Positions 1 through 10,495 of a stretch of 64,000 nucleotides of DNA are shown one piece after another (within the stretch, counting starts at the first letter, position 1; each line of letters opens with the position of its first letter). The position numbers were made by a program, and so were the translations under genes. The stretch covers positions 248,001 through 312,000 of the forward strand of contig NZ_QNSE01000002.1 of the NCBI RefSeq assembly GCF_003315485.1. Direction: 5' to 3'. Source of the DNA: Marinomonas rhizomae (GTDB lineage Bacteria > Pseudomonadota > Gammaproteobacteria > Pseudomonadales > Marinomonadaceae). The notes under the pieces are model-generated. The model searched no databases and had not been told where the DNA came from. It was given only the letters and a program-made list of their open reading frames with translations.

Positions 1-2
1 AA

Positions 3-716
3 GAAAATCTTGCCGCGACCTTTAGTATTTTCGTTGTTCTTCCGGTTGGCATCCTATTGTTTGCTTATATTTGGTCTCGTTTGCCTCAGCAAATTCGTTG
101 GATGGTGCCTGAAGGTTGGCAGCCATTATTGCTGATTCCTGTCATCGTCTTCTTAGCTTGGCTCTGTTTGGCGATGAGCCCAATCATTGAGTTGAACTTC
201 TTTGATGGCAACATCCGTGGCTGGATTACTCATGATCTTGGTATTACTTTTGACCAACGTAACGCGCTAGTCGTTGGCTTTGCGATGGGCTTTGCGGTCA
301 TTCCGACTATCTTCTCTATTACCGAGGATGCCATCTTTAGTGTGCCAAAAGCGTTAACTCAAGGTTCATTAGCGTTGGGTGCGACGTATTGGCAAACTAT
401 GACTCGTGTTGTTCTACCAACAGCGAGCCCTGGTATCTTCTCGGCCATCATGATTGGTATGGGCCGTGCTGTCGGTGAAACCATGATTGTATTGATGGCA
501 ACGGGTAATACCCCAATTATGGATTTCAATATCTTCGAAGGCATGCGGACACTAGCGGCTAACTTAGCGGTGGAAGTTCCTGAATCTGAAGTGGGCAGCT
601 CTCACTATCGTATCTTGTTCTTAGCGGCGTTTGTGCTCTTTATCTTCACTTTCGTGGTGAACACAATCGCTGAAACCGTGCGTCAGCACCTACGCAAAAA
701 ATACGGGTCGCTATAA
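3..716 (+). CDS. pstC: Phosphate ABC transporter permease PstC, C-terminal part
   Basis: Inner-membrane permease of the high-affinity phosphate importer, which pairs with PstA and is powered by PstB. The frame is open through the left edge of the window, so this is only the C-terminal ~237 residues. Hydrophobic segments alternate with a cytoplasmic coupling (EAA-type) loop reading EGSLALGAT-like '[24 protein letters not shown]', the typical PstC/PstA signature contacting the ATPase. A TTG at 57 would give a shorter frame, but the upstream in-frame codons continue the membrane segment, so an internal start is unlikely. The stop overlaps the pstA start by one base (TAATG), indicating translational coupling. 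Confidence is high for the family; the true start lies outside the window. Confidence 0.93.
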   Translation, partial: ENLAATFSIFVVLPVGILLFAYIWSRLPQQIRWMVPEGWQPLLLIPVIVFLAWLCLAMSPIIELNFFDGNIRGWITHDLGITFDQRNALVVGFAMGFAVIPTIFSITEDAIFSVPKALTQGSLALGATYWQTMTRVVLPTASPGIFSAIMIGMGRAVGETMIVLMATGNTPIMDFNIFEGMRTLAANLAVEVPESEVGSSHYRILFLAAFVLFIFTFVVNTIAETVRQHLRKKYGSL

Positions 717-2428
717 TGAGTAATCAAATGAAAATGAAGAAAAAATCCGTATCCGAATGGGTCAAATCTGGTGATCCATGGGTGTGGCTAAATGCCGGAG
801 CTGTGGCGATTTCTGTCATCATGGTTGTCGGTTTGTTATTACTGATTGCGGTACGTGGTCTAGGGCATTTTTGGCCTGCTGATGTGGTTGAAACACATTA
901 TGCTTTACCTGGTGATTCTGCATATAACCTTGTTGCAGAACGGGTTGAAAGCGTGGAAGTACCGGCTGCTCAGTTGCGTGAAGCGGGTATTGATATTCCA
1001 GATCAACATCAGCTGATGCAACGTACTTTGATGAAAACCGGTAACCGGGATGTATACGGTTCGGATTTTCGTTGGGTTATCGATGAATATTTAACGGATA
1101 CTAAACGTCCTGAAATGCTATTTACGGCGGAACGTCGTGAATGGGGTAACTTATACGGTTATCTGAAGGCGGTGAAAGAAGATGGCAACATCATTTCTGA
1201 AACTACTGATCTGACGCCAACCGAGTCAGCATTAGCGACGTGGAATACGTTTGAGAAGAGTATTGAGCGTGCAGCGGTTATTTTCGATGAGATCCATGAG
1301 ATCGAGAAAAAAGACATTGGTAAGATCAACTACGCTCTTGAGCGTATTCGTCTTGAGCAACGTCGTTTAGAGCTAGAAGGTAAGTTAACGCCAGCTGCCT
1401 CCGCCGATCTTGCGACAGAGCGTGGTCAATACGACGAAGAGTACAAAGGGCTTCAGCAAAGCCTAATCGACCTTTATGCTCAGATCAATCGTGATACCTT
1501 CATTGTTCAAGTGATGGACGGAACAGAGCATGAAATGCCAGTGGCAAAAATTGTTCATGCCTTCCGCCCTAATTCGATGAACATAGCTCAGAAGATGAGC
1601 TTCTACTTCACTAAGTTGTGGGAGTTCTTATCAGATGAGCCTCGTGAAGCGAATACAGAAGGTGGTGTGTTCCCTGCTATTTTCGGTACCGTGATGATGG
1701 TGTTGCTGATGACAGTGATAGTGACGCCATTTGGTGTGATCGCTGCGGTTTATCTGCGTGAATATGCGTCCCAAGGCTGGGTTACTCGCATTATTCGTAT
1801 CGCCGTGAACAACTTAGCGGGCGTGCCTTCCATCGTTTACGGTGTGTTTGGTTTAGGCTTCTTTATTTACTTCCTAGGGTCAGGTATTGACCAAGCTTTC
1901 TTCCCAGAAGCTTTGCCATCACCGACCTTTGGTACCGGTGGTTTGATGTGGGCGTCTATAACGCTAGCGTTATTGACTGTGCCTGTGGTTATTGTGGCAA
2001 CGGAAGAAGGTTTGTCACGTATTCCTCGCAACGTGCGTGAAGGCAGCTTGGCATTGGGTGCAACGAAGTTTGAAACTTTATGGCGTGTTGTTCTGCCTAT
2101 GGCGAGTCCAGCGATTATGACTGGGGTTATTTTGGCGGTAGCGCGAGCGGCGGGTGAAGTAGCACCGTTGATGTTGGTGGGTGTGGTGAAATTAGCGCCA
2201 TCGTTGCCATTGGATGGTAATTATCCTTACATCCATTTGGATCAAAAATTCATGCACTTAGGTTTCCATATTTATGATGTGGGTTTCCAAAGTCCAAACG
2301 TGGAAGCGGCACGACCACTTGTGTACGCAACAGCTTTATTGCTGGTGATCGTTATTGCCCTGTTAAACTTGTCAGCAGTAACAATTCGAAATCATTTACG
2401 TGAAAAATACAAATCGCTGGAAATGTAA
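716..2428 (+). CDS. pstA: Phosphate ABC transporter permease PstA, long form
   Basis: Second membrane subunit of the phosphate importer. The 570 residues are about twice the length of E. coli PstA. One membrane segment (about 24-47) is followed by roughly 270 mainly hydrophilic residues, with a charged, helix-prone stretch around 195-250, and then a normal binding-protein-dependent permease domain from about 322. Its coupling loop (around residues 441-467) is '[19 protein letters not shown]', close to the one in PstC. The start overlaps the pstC stop. Long PstA/PstC forms are known in marine gammaproteobacteria, so the extension is probably real and periplasmic; its role is not evident from sequence. 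It is followed 20 bases later by pstB. Confidence 0.92.
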   Translation: MSNQMKMKKKSVSEWVKSGDPWVWLNAGAVAISVIMVVGLLLLIAVRGLGHFWPADVVETHYALPGDSAYNLVAERVESVEVPAAQLREAGIDIPDQHQLMQRTLMKTGNRDVYGSDFRWVIDEYLTDTKRPEMLFTAERREWGNLYGYLKAVKEDGNIISETTDLTPTESALATWNTFEKSIERAAVIFDEIHEIEKKDIGKINYALERIRLEQRRLELEGKLTPAASADLATERGQYDEEYKGLQQSLIDLYAQINRDTFIVQVMDGTEHEMPVAKIVHAFRPNSMNIAQKMSFYFTKLWEFLSDEPREANTEGGVFPAIFGTVMMVLLMTVIVTPFGVIAAVYLREYASQGWVTRIIRIAVNNLAGVPSIVYGVFGLGFFIYFLGSGIDQAFFPEALPSPTFGTGGLMWASITLALLTVPVVIVATEEGLSRIPRNVREGSLALGATKFETLWRVVLPMASPAIMTGVILAVARAAGEVAPLMLVGVVKLAPSLPLDGNYPYIHLDQKFMHLGFHIYDVGFQSPNVEAARPLVYATALLLVIVIALLNLSAVTIRNHLREKYKSLEM

Positions 2429-2448
2429 GCGGCGGAGAAGAGATTATT

Positions 2449-3279
2449 ATGAGCGACGTTAAAACACACTCAATTGATATTTCAGCAATGCAGCGTAGCC
2501 AACAGGCGTTGCGCATTGAAAATGAAACCGTTTGCCTATCTGTAAACGATTTGCACCTGTACTACGGTGAAAAAGAAGCGCTGAAAGGCGTGAACATGAT
2601 CATTCCAGAGAAAAAGGTTACCGCATTTATCGGGCCTTCTGGTTGTGGTAAATCAACGCTATTGCGTTGCTTTAACCGCATGAATGATTTAGTGGATGGT
2701 TGCCGTATTACGGGGGAAATCAACTTACGTGATGAAAATATCTACGCGAAAGGTACAGATGTTGCTGAGCTACGTCGTCGCGTTGGTATGGTATTTCAGA
2801 AGCCAAACCCGTTCCCAAAAAGCATTTATGAAAACGTGGCTTATGGCCTTCGTATTCAAGGGATTAATAAAAAGCGTTTGCTGGATGAAACCGTTGAGTG
2901 GGCATTGCGTTCTGCGGCGTTGTGGGACGAAGTAAAAGACCGTCTACACGAAAGTGCTTTGGGCATGTCGGGTGGTCAGCAACAACGTTTGGTTATTGCC
3001 CGTACTGTAGCGGTAAAACCAGAAGTGCTGTTGTTGGATGAGCCTGCGTCGGCGTTAGACCCTATTTCCACTTTGAAGATCGAAGAATTGATCCATGAGT
3101 TGAAAAATGAATTCACTATCGCGATTGTGACACACAACATGCAACAAGCGGCTCGTGTATCAGATTACACAGCGTTTATGTACATGGGCGATTTGATTGA
3201 GTTTGGTGACACAAATACCTTGTTCACCAACCCAAGCAAGCAGCAAACAGAAGACTACATCACGGGCCGCTACGGCTAG
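2449..3279 (+). CDS. pstB: Phosphate ABC transporter ATP-binding protein PstB
   Basis: Cytoplasmic ATPase that energises phosphate uptake through PstCA. It has all ABC motifs: Walker [10 protein letters not shown] near residue 62, the Q-loop in '[17 protein letters not shown]', signature MSGGQQQR, Walker [14 protein letters not shown] and the switch histidine in 'IVTHNMQQA'. The Q-loop sequence with KPNPFP is characteristic of PstB rather than other importers. Length (276 residues) fits the family, with about 35 extra N-terminal residues. A GGAGA-type ribosome site lies just before the ATG. It sits between pstA and phoU in one operon, as usual. Confidence 0.97.
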   Translation: MSDVKTHSIDISAMQRSQQALRIENETVCLSVNDLHLYYGEKEALKGVNMIIPEKKVTAFIGPSGCGKSTLLRCFNRMNDLVDGCRITGEINLRDENIYAKGTDVAELRRRVGMVFQKPNPFPKSIYENVAYGLRIQGINKKRLLDETVEWALRSAALWDEVKDRLHESALGMSGGQQQRLVIARTVAVKPEVLLLDEPASALDPISTLKIEELIHELKNEFTIAIVTHNMQQAARVSDYTAFMYMGDLIEFGDTNTLFTNPSKQQTEDYITGRYG

Positions 3280-3293
3280 GCGGAGGACGCATT

Positions 3294-4007
3294 ATGAAAG
3301 AATTAACAACGGATCATATTTCTCAGCAGTTTAACAACGAGCTGGAATTGCTTCGCCAACACTTTTTGACCATGGGTGGTGTTGTTGAAAACCAAGTTCA
3401 AGACGCAGTACAAGCGTTACTAGATGCGAATGGCTCTTTGGCTGAAGACGTGAAAGATCAAGACGCAACGGTCAATCAGTTGGACGGTTTAATTGATGAA
3501 GAGTGTCGTCGTATCTTGGCGAAACGCCAACCTGCGGCGTCTGACTTACGCATGATTTTGTCGATCAGCAAAGCGGTCAGTGAGCTTGAGCGTATCGGTG
3601 ACGAAGCGAAGAAAATTGCCAACCTGACCTTGAATTTGATCAATGAAGGCGAGTCTCCTCGTGGTTATGTAGAGATCAACCGCATCGGTCAAATGGTGTC
3701 GCGTATGATTCATGACTCTTTAGACGCCTATGCTCGTTTAGATATTGATGCTGCCATTAAAGTCGCGAAACAAGATCGTGCGGTAGATCAAGAATACAAT
3801 ACAGCGATGCGTTCTTTGGTGACTTATATGATGGAAGATCCACGCAGTATTTCTCGTGTGATTAACGTTATTTGGGTATTACGTTCTTTAGAGCGTATTG
3901 GCGATCATGCTCGTCATACCTGCCAGCATTTGATCTTCATGGTAAAAGGCGTCGATGTTCGTCATATTAATGTGAATGATCTTTCTGTTGAAATGAATAA
4001 GAAATAA
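3294..4007 (+). CDS. phoU: Phosphate signalling protein PhoU
   Basis: Negative regulator linking the state of the Pst transporter to the PhoR kinase, so that the Pho regulon is off when phosphate is plentiful. The 237-residue all-helical protein carries the two PhoU repeats with the metal-binding type motifs 'ERIGDEAKKIANL' (about 98-110) and 'ERIGDHARHTCQH' (about 200-212). It is the last gene of the pst operon, 14 bases after pstB with a GGAGG ribosome site. The partner genes phoB and phoR are 12 kb away in the same window. A terminator-like hairpin follows. Confidence 0.96.
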   Translation: MKELTTDHISQQFNNELELLRQHFLTMGGVVENQVQDAVQALLDANGSLAEDVKDQDATVNQLDGLIDEECRRILAKRQPAASDLRMILSISKAVSELERIGDEAKKIANLTLNLINEGESPRGYVEINRIGQMVSRMIHDSLDAYARLDIDAAIKVAKQDRAVDQEYNTAMRSLVTYMMEDPRSISRVINVIWVLRSLERIGDHARHTCQHLIFMVKGVDVRHINVNDLSVEMNKK

Positions 4008-4017
4008 CTCTTGTTGC

Positions 4018-4052
4018 CGATCTCTTGGTTTGATTCGAAAGCCAAGAGATCG
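4018..4052 (+). terminator. Terminator-like hairpin after phoU
   Basis: An 11-bp perfect stem (CGATCTCTTGG / CCAAGAGATCG) with a 13-base loop begins 10 bases after the phoU stop and is followed by a pyrimidine-rich stretch rather than a pure T-run. It probably ends the pst operon transcript. Confidence 0.6.
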
Positions 4053-4174
4053 ATTCCTCTCCTTTTCTCTCCCTTATTTCTCCTCTGTAATCATTGTCTT
4101 TTTACTGTTTATGGGTGGGCTATTGGACTGACTTTGTTATCATCTATTTTTCGTTTTAACGGGTATGAAATACG

Positions 4175-4675
4175 ATGTTTACCATAGAAACCAATCCTAC
4201 CGCTTCTGTCGAAGAATCTTATCATGAGTTAAATGCTCAACTAGCTGCATTGCTAAGTGGAGAGCGCGACTTCATCTGTAATGCCGCTCAATTTTCCGCG
4301 TTTGTGATGCAAACGGTGGCGGATCTGAATTGGTCCGGTTTCTACTTTTCCCGTGGCGAGGAATTGGTGCTTGGGCCGTATGTCGGCAAAGTGGCGTGTA
4401 CTCGCATCCCATTTGGTCGTGGTGTGTGCGGTAAAGCTGCGACGTCCCTGCAAACCCAGCGTATTGAGGATGTGCATGCCTTTGAAGGTCATATTGCGTG
4501 TGATGCGGCTTCGGCCAGTGAAGTCGTTATCCCCATTGTCGTCGAAGGCAAACTGATTGCCGTGTTCGATATGGATAGCCCGAAGGTGGGCCGTTTTTCA
4601 GACCTAGATCAAGCTGGCTTGGAAACGTTAGTGGCAACCTTCATTGAAGCCACAGACTTTAGTTGGTCAATCTAA
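4175..4675 (+). CDS. msrC: Free methionine-(R)-sulfoxide reductase (GAF domain)
   Basis: Reduces free L-methionine-(R)-sulfoxide in the cytoplasm, part of oxidative-damage repair. The 166 residues form a single GAF domain. The three cysteines used by the fRMsr family are present at 75, 85 and 109 in the contexts GKVACTRIPFGRGVCGKA and 'GHIACDAASASEVVIP', which match E. coli YebR/MsrC closely. This distinguishes it from non-catalytic GAF proteins. It is monocistronic: it follows the phoU terminator and faces the minus-strand Hpt gene, whose stop lies 15 bases after its own. Confidence 0.93.
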   Translation: MFTIETNPTASVEESYHELNAQLAALLSGERDFICNAAQFSAFVMQTVADLNWSGFYFSRGEELVLGPYVGKVACTRIPFGRGVCGKAATSLQTQRIEDVHAFEGHIACDAASASEVVIPIVVEGKLIAVFDMDSPKVGRFSDLDQAGLETLVATFIEATDFSWSI

Positions 4676-4690
4676 TGGTATCGAGTTTAT

Positions 4691-5026
4691 TTAGCTGGAA
4701 AAGAAGGCCTCAAGCTCATTGAGTGAGGTTTGATGAATGGCGGGCAGGTCATCGATGATGGCCTGCATACCCAGTTCACTTTGTTGAGCGGATGCTTCTT
4801 CTATCAGCTGACATTGTTCGGCAAACACCTGCATTGCCATGTTTAAACTGGCGGATTTTAGTGAATGGCTAATTTGCCTTAATTCTTGATAATCTCTTAT
4901 ATTCCATGCTCGTATGAGCAGTGTCATTTTTTCATGGCTATCATCTACAAACTCTAGACGTATTTGATTAATCGTATCTTTTTCTAGTAACTGAATAAGA
5001 GAATCTAGCTGCGCGTAATTAATCAT
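4691..5026 (-). CDS. Histidine phosphotransfer (Hpt) domain protein
   Basis: Small cytoplasmic phosphorelay protein of 111 residues consisting of one Hpt domain. The phosphoacceptor motif is HSLKSASLNM with the histidine at 54, matching the HxLKGxS pattern of Hpt proteins. Its start overlaps the stop of the upstream kinase gene by four bases (ATGA), so the two are translationally coupled. The kinase itself lacks its own acceptor histidine and its receiver domain lacks the acceptor aspartate, which makes this protein the only intact phosphorylation site in the operon. Partner response regulator unknown. Confidence 0.85.
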   Translation of the reverse strand: MINYAQLDSLIQLLEKDTINQIRLEFVDDSHEKMTLLIRAWNIRDYQELRQISHSLKSASLNMAMQVFAEQCQLIEEASAQQSELGMQAIIDDLPAIHQTSLNELEAFFSS

Positions 5027-6843
5027 TTTTCTGAGCCTTTAGGTGTTTTGTGTGACAGAAATAGACCTGCAATAAGAGGCTCTAATTGTGTTTGTGTGAG
5101 TGGGAAAACTAATGGCGTGACTGGGTATTCTGGATGGTTAATCGCCTGAGGGTGATAACCAAAAACAGGACACGATTTTGTACGCCATTGCATAAGAGCA
5201 TCATTACCATCACGCTCGAAGCGTGGTGTATTGCCCAGAATAACAAGGTCATAGTCATTATGTTCTTGCAGACTACCATCTTTCGATATAATCGCACTGA
5301 TGTTAAATGCTGCCAGTTGCAAACTAATAATTTTAGCTAGGTGTATGTCTGTTTCAATAACCAATGCTTGTGTTTGGTATGGGCATTGAAAGCTTGTTGG
5401 CTTTGCTGCTGGGTAATTGTTTGGTACATAGAAGGGTATATCCACCCAAAATTCACAGCCTTTTTGTGGCGCACAAGAAAAATGCAGTTCACCTTGCATC
5501 AGATAAACCAGCTTGTGGCACAGTGCCAAACTCAAGCCGACTTTGCTAGGCAGCGGCCCTTCTTTTTGCATTGGTAGGGATGGGTTAAACCTTAAGTTTT
5601 GTTGTAATTCATTCGGCATACCTAGCCCTGTATCTCTAAGAGCAATTTGCAGCACTCTGATTTCTTTTGTGTCTTTAGCAAGTGGCATTTGAGGCGCGTT
5701 TAGTGCCGAAGGTCTAATTTGTAAACTGATGCTACCGGATGGTGTGTGTGTAATGGCATTTTGCAGTAGTGCAACGATAATTTCTTTGGTTCTGGCGAAA
5801 TCTAGGCTGATATATTTTGGTAAAAGAGGGTCAACATAAAGGATACTCTGCACGTTTTTGCGTGACATCTGGGGCTCAAAGATCGCGAAATACTCTTCGA
5901 TACTTTTTTGTAAATGCTCAATAGTTGGATTAAGTGTTAGTTTTTTTGCATTGATCAGTGATAAGTCGGAGAGCATTTCGATGGTTTGCAGTAATTGCAG
6001 GCCTGACTCTTCAATATGCTTTGAGAGTGCCTGCGTCTCGTTTCTCGATACTGGCCCATTTAGGGTCTTAGCCGTTCCTAGAATAGCATTAAGGGGGGAG
6101 CGTATTTCTTGATTCACGAAAGACAGTAAGTTGGCTTTGTCTTCGTTCACCGTTTGCATCCCTAATTGAAGGCTTTTGTTACGTCTAATAACGCTTTTAA
6201 GCTCAGTTAACCCTTTTACAGTAAAGAAGCATAAACACAATAGGCAGGCCAACAAGGTTATTGAGAGTAGTTGTATCTCATCTAAATTTTTCTGCAAGGT
6301 TTGATGCTGCTTGCTGATAAACTCATTACTGCCTTTATTTACTAGGGTGACAAATTCGTTTATTTGCTCTTCGATACGCCGAATGCGCTCAATTAAGTTG
6401 GGTAGGTAAGAGGCATCACCGCTTTCTATTTTAGATAAATTGAAACTGAGCAACTCCAATTCACCGTTAATGATATTCAGCAGTCTGGTGGTGCGACCAC
6501 TTTCAAAGGTACGAATGAGAGAGCCCACGTCACCCTGCCTAAGCAAGTCTACTCGACTCATTAATAGGTCATATTGAAAGAAAGCACTACCATTTAGAGG
6601 ATAGTCGTTATCGTCTAATTCTATTAAATAATTGAGAAAACGATATGACTGTATTTGTAATTGTAGGGTGTTCCATAAAGAGCTTTCAAATACACGCCGA
6701 CTATTATTTTTTGAGCTATCACTGGTGTAAGTAATAATGCCAAAGACAGCGATGGTGATGGCAATAATAAAAGCAACGCAAGCATAGAGTACCCAAAGCT
6801 TGAATTTGGACAGCCAAATCTTTTCCTTAAACAAACTTTCCAT
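5023..6843 (-). CDS. Membrane hybrid histidine kinase homologue lacking phosphoacceptor residues
   Basis: 606-residue sensor protein with membrane segments at about 16-38 and 192-209, a ~150-residue periplasmic region, a HisKA-like region, a HATPase domain and a C-terminal receiver-like domain. In the HisKA box, where the family has SHEIRTPLNAI, the sequence is NQEIRSPLNAI: the acceptor histidine is a glutamine (residue 245, codon CAA). The ATPase keeps the N-box asparagine (about 362) and the DTGLGMP G1 box. In the receiver, the usual 'DLVLMD' is DLVILG, with glycine (about 537) at the aspartate position. The start at 6843 is chosen because GGAG precedes it by 7 bases; the longer frame would overlap the upstream gene. 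It is followed by the Hpt gene (ATGA overlap). Probably a pseudokinase or regulator of the relay. Confidence 0.8.
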   Translation of the reverse strand: MESLFKEKIWLSKFKLWVLYACVAFIIAITIAVFGIITYTSDSSKNNSRRVFESSLWNTLQLQIQSYRFLNYLIELDDNDYPLNGSAFFQYDLLMSRVDLLRQGDVGSLIRTFESGRTTRLLNIINGELELLSFNLSKIESGDASYLPNLIERIRRIEEQINEFVTLVNKGSNEFISKQHQTLQKNLDEIQLLSITLLACLLCLCFFTVKGLTELKSVIRRNKSLQLGMQTVNEDKANLLSFVNQEIRSPLNAILGTAKTLNGPVSRNETQALSKHIEESGLQLLQTIEMLSDLSLINAKKLTLNPTIEHLQKSIEEYFAIFEPQMSRKNVQSILYVDPLLPKYISLDFARTKEIIVALLQNAITHTPSGSISLQIRPSALNAPQMPLAKDTKEIRVLQIALRDTGLGMPNELQQNLRFNPSLPMQKEGPLPSKVGLSLALCHKLVYLMQGELHFSCAPQKGCEFWVDIPFYVPNNYPAAKPTSFQCPYQTQALVIETDIHLAKIISLQLAAFNISAIISKDGSLQEHNDYDLVILGNTPRFERDGNDALMQWRTKSCPVFGYHPQAINHPEYPVTPLVFPLTQTQLEPLIAGLFLSHKTPKGSEK

Positions 6844-6853
6844 TTTTACTCCA

Positions 6854-7372
6854 TTAGGGTAACACTTTGATACGGTCAACTTGCCAAATAGAACGACCAT
6901 AAAACATTTCGGATTTAAGCTCTTTGCGCTCATCGAATGGATAGATCACCATAATAGGCCCGAGGTTTCTAACACTCATTGGCTTGCCATCAAGGTGAGT
7001 GGCAAAAATGGCCCCATTTTCAGTAAAGTCACTCAATGGAATCTCGGTCATGTACTCATTGAGCGCAGTGATCTGCAAAAGTGTGCCAGAGCTGCCCACT
7101 CGTTGTAATAGGTCGATGGCAGAAAAGCCTTGGTAAGTGTGGCGGCCTTTTGTCCAAGGATTATGAGTAATAACAGTATACTGCGGCAAGCGGTTTAGCA
7201 TGGTTAAATCAAACTTAGACTCCGGTATTGAACCTGTGGTATTGATTGCCCCTGAGACGCTTAATAAAACGTTTCCTTGTGCCGTTTCCGCAGCATAGGA
7301 AGAAATAGAAATAACGCCTAAAAACAGTACAACAAGAAGGTTTAGCTGGGGATGAGAAGAACATAAGCGCAT
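6854..7372 (-). CDS. Periplasmic molybdopterin-oxidoreductase-fold protein, probably non-catalytic
   Basis: 172-residue protein with a signal peptide (cleavage after about SSYAA, residue 28) and a fold resembling the sulfite-oxidase-type molybdopterin-binding domain, as judged from 'HTYQGFSAIDLLQRVG' and the C-terminal 'GPIMVIYPFDER...SIWQVDRIKV' pattern. Enzymes of that superfamily bind molybdenum through a cysteine; the only cysteine here is residue 4, inside the signal peptide, so catalysis is unlikely. It starts the operon with the degenerate kinase (10 bases apart) and the Hpt protein, which suggests a periplasmic input partner for the kinase. This role is inference. Confidence 0.65.
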   Translation of the reverse strand: MRLCSSHPQLNLLVVLFLGVISISSYAAETAQGNVLLSVSGAINTTGSIPESKFDLTMLNRLPQYTVITHNPWTKGRHTYQGFSAIDLLQRVGSSGTLLQITALNEYMTEIPLSDFTENGAIFATHLDGKPMSVRNLGPIMVIYPFDERKELKSEMFYGRSIWQVDRIKVLP

Positions 7373-7492
7373 AAATAAGAGCCTAACTTAGTTGCTTGAT
7401 GAATTTTTACACTATGATAGACAAAAATGACTGGTTTGTGTGACGAAAAATCGCTTTGAAATAAAAGAACTGAAGGTTGTACCAGTAAATAA

Positions 7493-7530
7493 GCTGTTTT
7501 GGGGGCTCAATAGAGTCTCCTCAAAACAGC
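7493..7530 (-). terminator. Hairpin downstream of oppF
   Basis: A 9-bp inverted repeat (GCTGTTTTG / CAAAACAGC) with a 20-base interior that itself can pair partly, between the end of oppF and the promoter side of the sensor operon. No strong T-run follows on the minus strand, so termination is plausible but not certain. Confidence 0.4.
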
Positions 7531-7556
7531 GTAGGGTAGGGCTTTATTTTAGTTAT

Positions 7557-8557
<1,001 letters not shown>

Positions 8558-8558
<1 letters not shown>

Positions 8559-9547
8559 TAGGCGACCCATCCATCAACGGATTTGTGACAAGCTCGTAGT
8601 TGATCCGGTGCATACTCTTCTAGCGGCGGTATGCTTTCTCCACAGCGTTCTCTGGCAAACTCACAACGCGCTTGGAATGGGCAGCCAGATGGCATTTGTA
8701 ACAAGTTGGGTGGATTGCCTGGAATAGTTGATAGTTGTTCGTCATCGGCATCTAGACGAGGAATCGCTTTTAGCAAACCTTGGGTATATGGATGCGTAGG
8801 ACGATAAAACACGTCTTCTGCTGTACCGTATTCCATGGTTTGTCCCGCGTACATAACTAACACCTTGTCACATAAACCGGCGACGACGCCCAAGTCATGC
8901 GTGATCATAATGATGGAGGTGTTGAAATCGTCTTTTAACTCATTCAGCAAGGTTAAGATCTGAGCCTGTACGGTGACGTCGAGTGCCGTGGTTGGTTCGT
9001 CGGCGATCAGAAGTTTAGGTTGGCACAACAAGGCCATAGCAATCATCACGCGCTGTCTCATGCCGCCAGAAAATTCGTGCGGGTACATGTTCATACGCTT
9101 GCGCGCTTCGGGCATTTTCACCGCATCGAGCATTTTTACCGATGCTTCAAACGCTTCAGCTTTGCTCATTCCTTTGTGTAATATCAAAACTTCCATCAGC
9201 TGCTTGCCGACTTTCATATAAGGATTCAATGAAGTCATTGGGTCTTGGAAAATCATCGCGATTTCCTTAGAGCGGATGCGATTCATGGCTTTTTCATTCA
9301 GGGTTAGGATGTTTTGCTCATTAAAGCGTGCTTCCCCTTCAATGACGCCATTACCTGCCAATAAGCCCATAAGGGCAAACGCGGTTTGGCTTTTACCAGA
9401 ACCAGATTCGCCTACGATGCCAAGGGTTTCGCCTTGTGCTAAGGTGAAATTTAAATCGTTAACAGCGGTAACAAAACCATCAGGCGTTCTAAAGTTCACG
9501 CGTAAACGGTTCACTTCTAACAATTTCTTTGTGTTTGATAAGTTCAT
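8558..9547 (-). CDS. oppD: Oligopeptide ABC transporter ATP-binding protein OppD
   Basis: The partner ATPase of OppF. 329 residues with Walker A GESGSGKSQ, Q-loop 'MIFQDPMTSLNPYMKVG', signature 'EFSGGMRQRVMIAMAL', Walker B 'LLIADEPTTALDVT' and the C-terminal peptide-transporter extension ending with the cysteine pattern 'GCPFQARCEFARERC'. The order D then F and the one-base overlap match other opp/dpp operons. Its start lies 10 bases after the oppC stop and is preceded by a GGAGG-type ribosome site. Confidence 0.94.
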
Positions 9548-9556
9548 AAGGCCTCC

Positions 9557-10483
9557 TTAGCGGTCTTTTGGATCAAGCGCATCGCGTAAGCCATCGCCGA
9601 GGAAGTTAAAACAAAACAGCGTCACGACTAAGAAGCCCAGCGGCCAAGCCAATTGCCAGATAGCGATTTCCATGTTCTGCGCACCTTCAGAAATCAATGC
9701 CCCCCAGCTGGTCATGGGCTCTTGAACGCCCAGCCCCAAGAAGCTGATAAAAGACTCAAGCAAGATCATATTTGGCACCAACAAGGTCGCATAAACGACC
9801 ACGATACCAAGTACGTTTGGCACAATATGACGCAAGATGATTTTCGGGGTTGAGACACCACAAGCATAAGCCGCTTCGATGTATTCTTTGTTTTTCAGGC
9901 TTAAGGTTTGACCACGCACTATCCTTGCCATGTCGAGCCAAGAGATCGCGCCAATGGCGACAAAGATCAAGAAAATATGGCGACCAAATAAAGTCATTAA
10001 AATGATCACAAAGAACATGAAAGGAAAAGAGTTAAGGATTTCCAAGAAGCGCATCATGACACTGTCAACGCGTCCGCCTATGTAGCCAGAGGTCGCGCCG
10101 TAAAGTGTTCCAATGATGATGGCAACCGCGCTGCCCATGATGCCAACCAACAAGGAAATTTGTCCGCCTTGCATGGTGCGAACAAAAATATCGCGACCCA
10201 AGGTGTCGGTACCAAAGTAGTGACCGTTCTCTATATTTGGACGGCCTAAGACAGAAATATCGGATAACGCTTCCCAGTCGATATCGTCGTAGTTCCATTG
10301 ACTAAAAAGCGGCCCTAGCAACGCAATAGCTGTGATAATGGCCAGAACAACCAGACTGGTAACGGCGGCATGGTTCGAAAAAAAGCGACGACGTGCGTCT
10401 TGCCATAAACTGCGACCTTCGACTTCCACCACTTTTTCGGCGAACTGTTCGACGGCCTGAATTTTGTCTTTTGTAGTAATCAT
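9557..10483 (-). CDS. oppC: Oligopeptide ABC transporter permease OppC
   Basis: Inner-membrane permease. 308 residues: a cytoplasmic N-terminus of about 40 residues, the OppC_N first membrane helix (about 42-62), then a five-helix permease domain with the EAA-type loop 'EAAYACGVSTPKIILRHIVPN'. The N-terminal 'GRSLWQDARRRFFSNHAAV' is typical of OppC/DppC. It lies between oppB and oppD in the usual order, 12 bases after oppB. Confidence 0.94.
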   Translation of the reverse strand: MITTKDKIQAVEQFAEKVVEVEGRSLWQDARRRFFSNHAAVTSLVVLAIITAIALLGPLFSQWNYDDIDWEALSDISVLGRPNIENGHYFGTDTLGRDIFVRTMQGGQISLLVGIMGSAVAIIIGTLYGATSGYIGGRVDSVMMRFLEILNSFPFMFFVIILMTLFGRHIFLIFVAIGAISWLDMARIVRGQTLSLKNKEYIEAAYACGVSTPKIILRHIVPNVLGIVVVYATLLVPNMILLESFISFLGLGVQEPMTSWGALISEGAQNMEIAIWQLAWPLGFLVVTLFCFNFLGDGLRDALDPKDR

Positions 10484-10495
10484 AATTGTACGGCC

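Noticed and set aside
6101-6131. Sequencing error as the cause of the missing histidine in the kinase
   Set aside because: The reading frame is uninterrupted, and the receiver domain of the same protein independently lacks its aspartate, which points to genuine degeneration. It cannot be fully excluded without another read of the locus.
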